Shown in pieces: positions 63,186 through 64,000 of a DNA stretch of 64,000 bases. The notes under the pieces were generated by a model. That model saw only the letters and a list, made by a program, of their open reading frames with translations. It did not search any database and was not told the origin of the DNA. The DNA lies in assembly GCA_913060505.1 (NCBI GenBank), contig CAJXRQ010000004.1, positions 1 to 64,000 of the forward strand, written 5' to 3'. The position numbers were made by a program, and so were the translations under genes. The number at the start of each line of letters is the position of its first letter. The first letter of the stretch is position 1. This DNA comes from an uncultured Desulfovibrio sp. (GTDB lineage: Bacteria > Desulfobacterota > Desulfovibrionia > Desulfovibrionales > Desulfovibrionaceae).

Positions 63186-64000
63186 CTACTTGTCCTTCTT
63201 GATCATGCGTTCCTTGACGAATTGCTCATCGGCCGGAATGATCGTGCCGCCGCCGTAGCCGCGTTCTCCCGGAGGAATTTCGAAAACCGGCGAGGCATCT
63301 TCATATTGGAGATCCGGCAGGGTCGCGTCTTCTTTCCAGTAAGCCAGAGTGCGGGTCAGCCATTCGGCGTCATTTCGTTCCGGGAAGTCGACCCTGTTAT
63401 GGGAACCTCGTGATTCCGTACGGTCCAGAGCTCCCTTGGCGATCATCAGAGCCAGTTTGACCTGTCCCTTGATCTTGAGTGCTGCCGCCAGTTCATGGTT
63501 GACGCCCAATCCATCCGATTTAAGTCCGATGTGCCCTGCGCGATCCAGAACTTTCTGCAAGGTTTCCACGGTCTCTTCCAGATCCGGTCCGTTGCGGAAT
63601 ACGAAGCATCCCTTCATGAGTGCTTCCTGCATGTCATTGCGCACATCGTAGACATTTTCCGATCCATTGCGGCCGGATATGAGATCCTGGATGCGCTGCT
63701 CCTGCTTCTTATATTCCTGAGTCACTATGTCTGTCTTGATTTTTGTTTCGTATCCTTCCAGAAACTCGACGATTTTTGCTCCGATGATGCCGCCGGCAAC
63801 AACGGTTTCCGCCAACGAGTTTCCGCCCAGCCTGTTGAAGCCGTGCATATCCCAGCAAGCGACTTCACCGGCGGAGAACAGTCCCTTGAGCCCGTATACC
63901 GCACCGTCCTTGTTGGTGCGTATGCCAGCCATGGTATAGTGCTGGGTGGGCCGTACTGGAATGAGTTCCGTGCGGGGATCAACACCCAGGAAGTGGTGAC
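63186..64000 (-). CDS. frdA: Fumarate reductase flavoprotein subunit, C-terminal part
   Basis: Partial: the gene continues beyond the right edge. The frame is open from the stop at 63186 to base 64000 and encodes HFLGVDPRTELIPVRPTQHYTM (shown in part), the substrate/capping region, then LFSAGEVACWDMHGFNRLGGNSL and the helical domain with RTESRGSHNRVDFPERNDAEW, including the arginine residues of the active site. These match FrdA/SdhA. The FAD-binding N terminus is not in the window. With frdB it forms the membrane-bound complex interconverting fumarate and succinate. Confidence 0.94.
   Translation of the reverse strand, partial: HHFLGVDPRTELIPVRPTQHYTMAGIRTNKDGAVYGLKGLFSAGEVACWDMHGFNRLGGNSLAETVVAGGIIGAKIVEFLEGYETKIKTDIVTQEYKKQEQRIQDLISGRNGSENVYDVRNDMQEALMKGCFVFRNGPDLEETVETLQKVLDRAGHIGLKSDGLGVNHELAAALKIKGQVKLALMIAKGALDRTESRGSHNRVDFPERNDAEWLTRTLAYWKEDATLPDLQYEDASPVFEIPPGERGYGGGTIIPADEQFVKERMIKKDK

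Overview
The window looks like chromosome from a sulfate-reducing Desulfovibrionaceae bacterium (Desulfovibrio/Pseudodesulfovibrio type). This rests on gene content: a complete quinone-reductase complex (qrcABCD), a one-chain pyruvate:ferredoxin oxidoreductase, a multihaem-cytochrome-linked Rnf complex, a fumarate reductase/fumarase/malic enzyme set, and several sigma54-type two-component systems beside dicarboxylate transporters. I see no rRNA, CRISPR array, insertion sequence or prophage. One tRNA (Ser, anticodon TGA) is present.

Layout. 1-5.2 kb: penicillin-binding protein 1C (cut by the edge) and its alpha-2-macroglobulin partner. 5.4-7.9 kb: a chemoreceptor. 8-15 kb: an apparent minus-strand operon, GntR regulator - 81-aa protein - polytopic membrane protein of unknown family - Tat-exported metallo-beta-lactamase-fold protein - COG0523 (CobW-like) GTPase with a large extra N-terminal domain - ExbB - ExbD - TonB-like protein. 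Three TGGT-N3-ACCA sites lie in front of it. 15.3-17.5 kb: PAS protein, a tiny Cys-rich ORF and a CPBP protease. 17.6-20.6 kb: thiM-thiE, a PilZ protein and Fur. 20.9 kb: tRNA-Ser. 21.5-25.3 kb: a TRAP transporter plus isocitrate-lyase-family enzyme behind a consensus sigma54 promoter, divergent from its likely control pair (25.6-29.6 kb). 30-34.9 kb: a DASS dicarboxylate transporter, also with a consensus sigma54 promoter, and a DctB/DctD pair. 35.2-37.1 kb: a small repeated protein with a sigma28-type promoter, mazG and cvpA. 37.4-39.4 kb: rfbC and manC. 39.6-44.4 kb: qrcABCD. 44.8-51 kb: por and pta. 51.1-57.9 kb: rnfB-A-E-G-D-C and a decahaem cytochrome. 58-64 kb: second DASS transporter, malic enzyme, two-subunit fumarase, frdB and partial frdA.

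How it fits together. Dicarboxylates enter through the TRAP and DASS systems. Fumarate, malate and pyruvate are interconverted by Frd, fumarase and malic enzyme. Pyruvate is oxidised by Por to acetyl-CoA and reduced ferredoxin; Pta makes acetyl-phosphate; Rnf handles ferredoxin/NAD(H) electrons and Qrc passes periplasmic electrons into the quinone pool.

Most notable observations: (1) the Rnf complex looks rewired: RnfC lacks the usual NADH/FMN glycine-rich motif and RnfD the usual flavin threonine motif, while RnfB is fused to a GltD-like FAD/NAD(P)H module; (2) the GntR-controlled MBL/COG0523/ExbBD-TonB operon has no assigned function; (3) a sigma28-promoted 94-aa protein carries an internal repeat; (4) a two-hairpin repeat occurs twice, flanking the TRAP/two-component locus.
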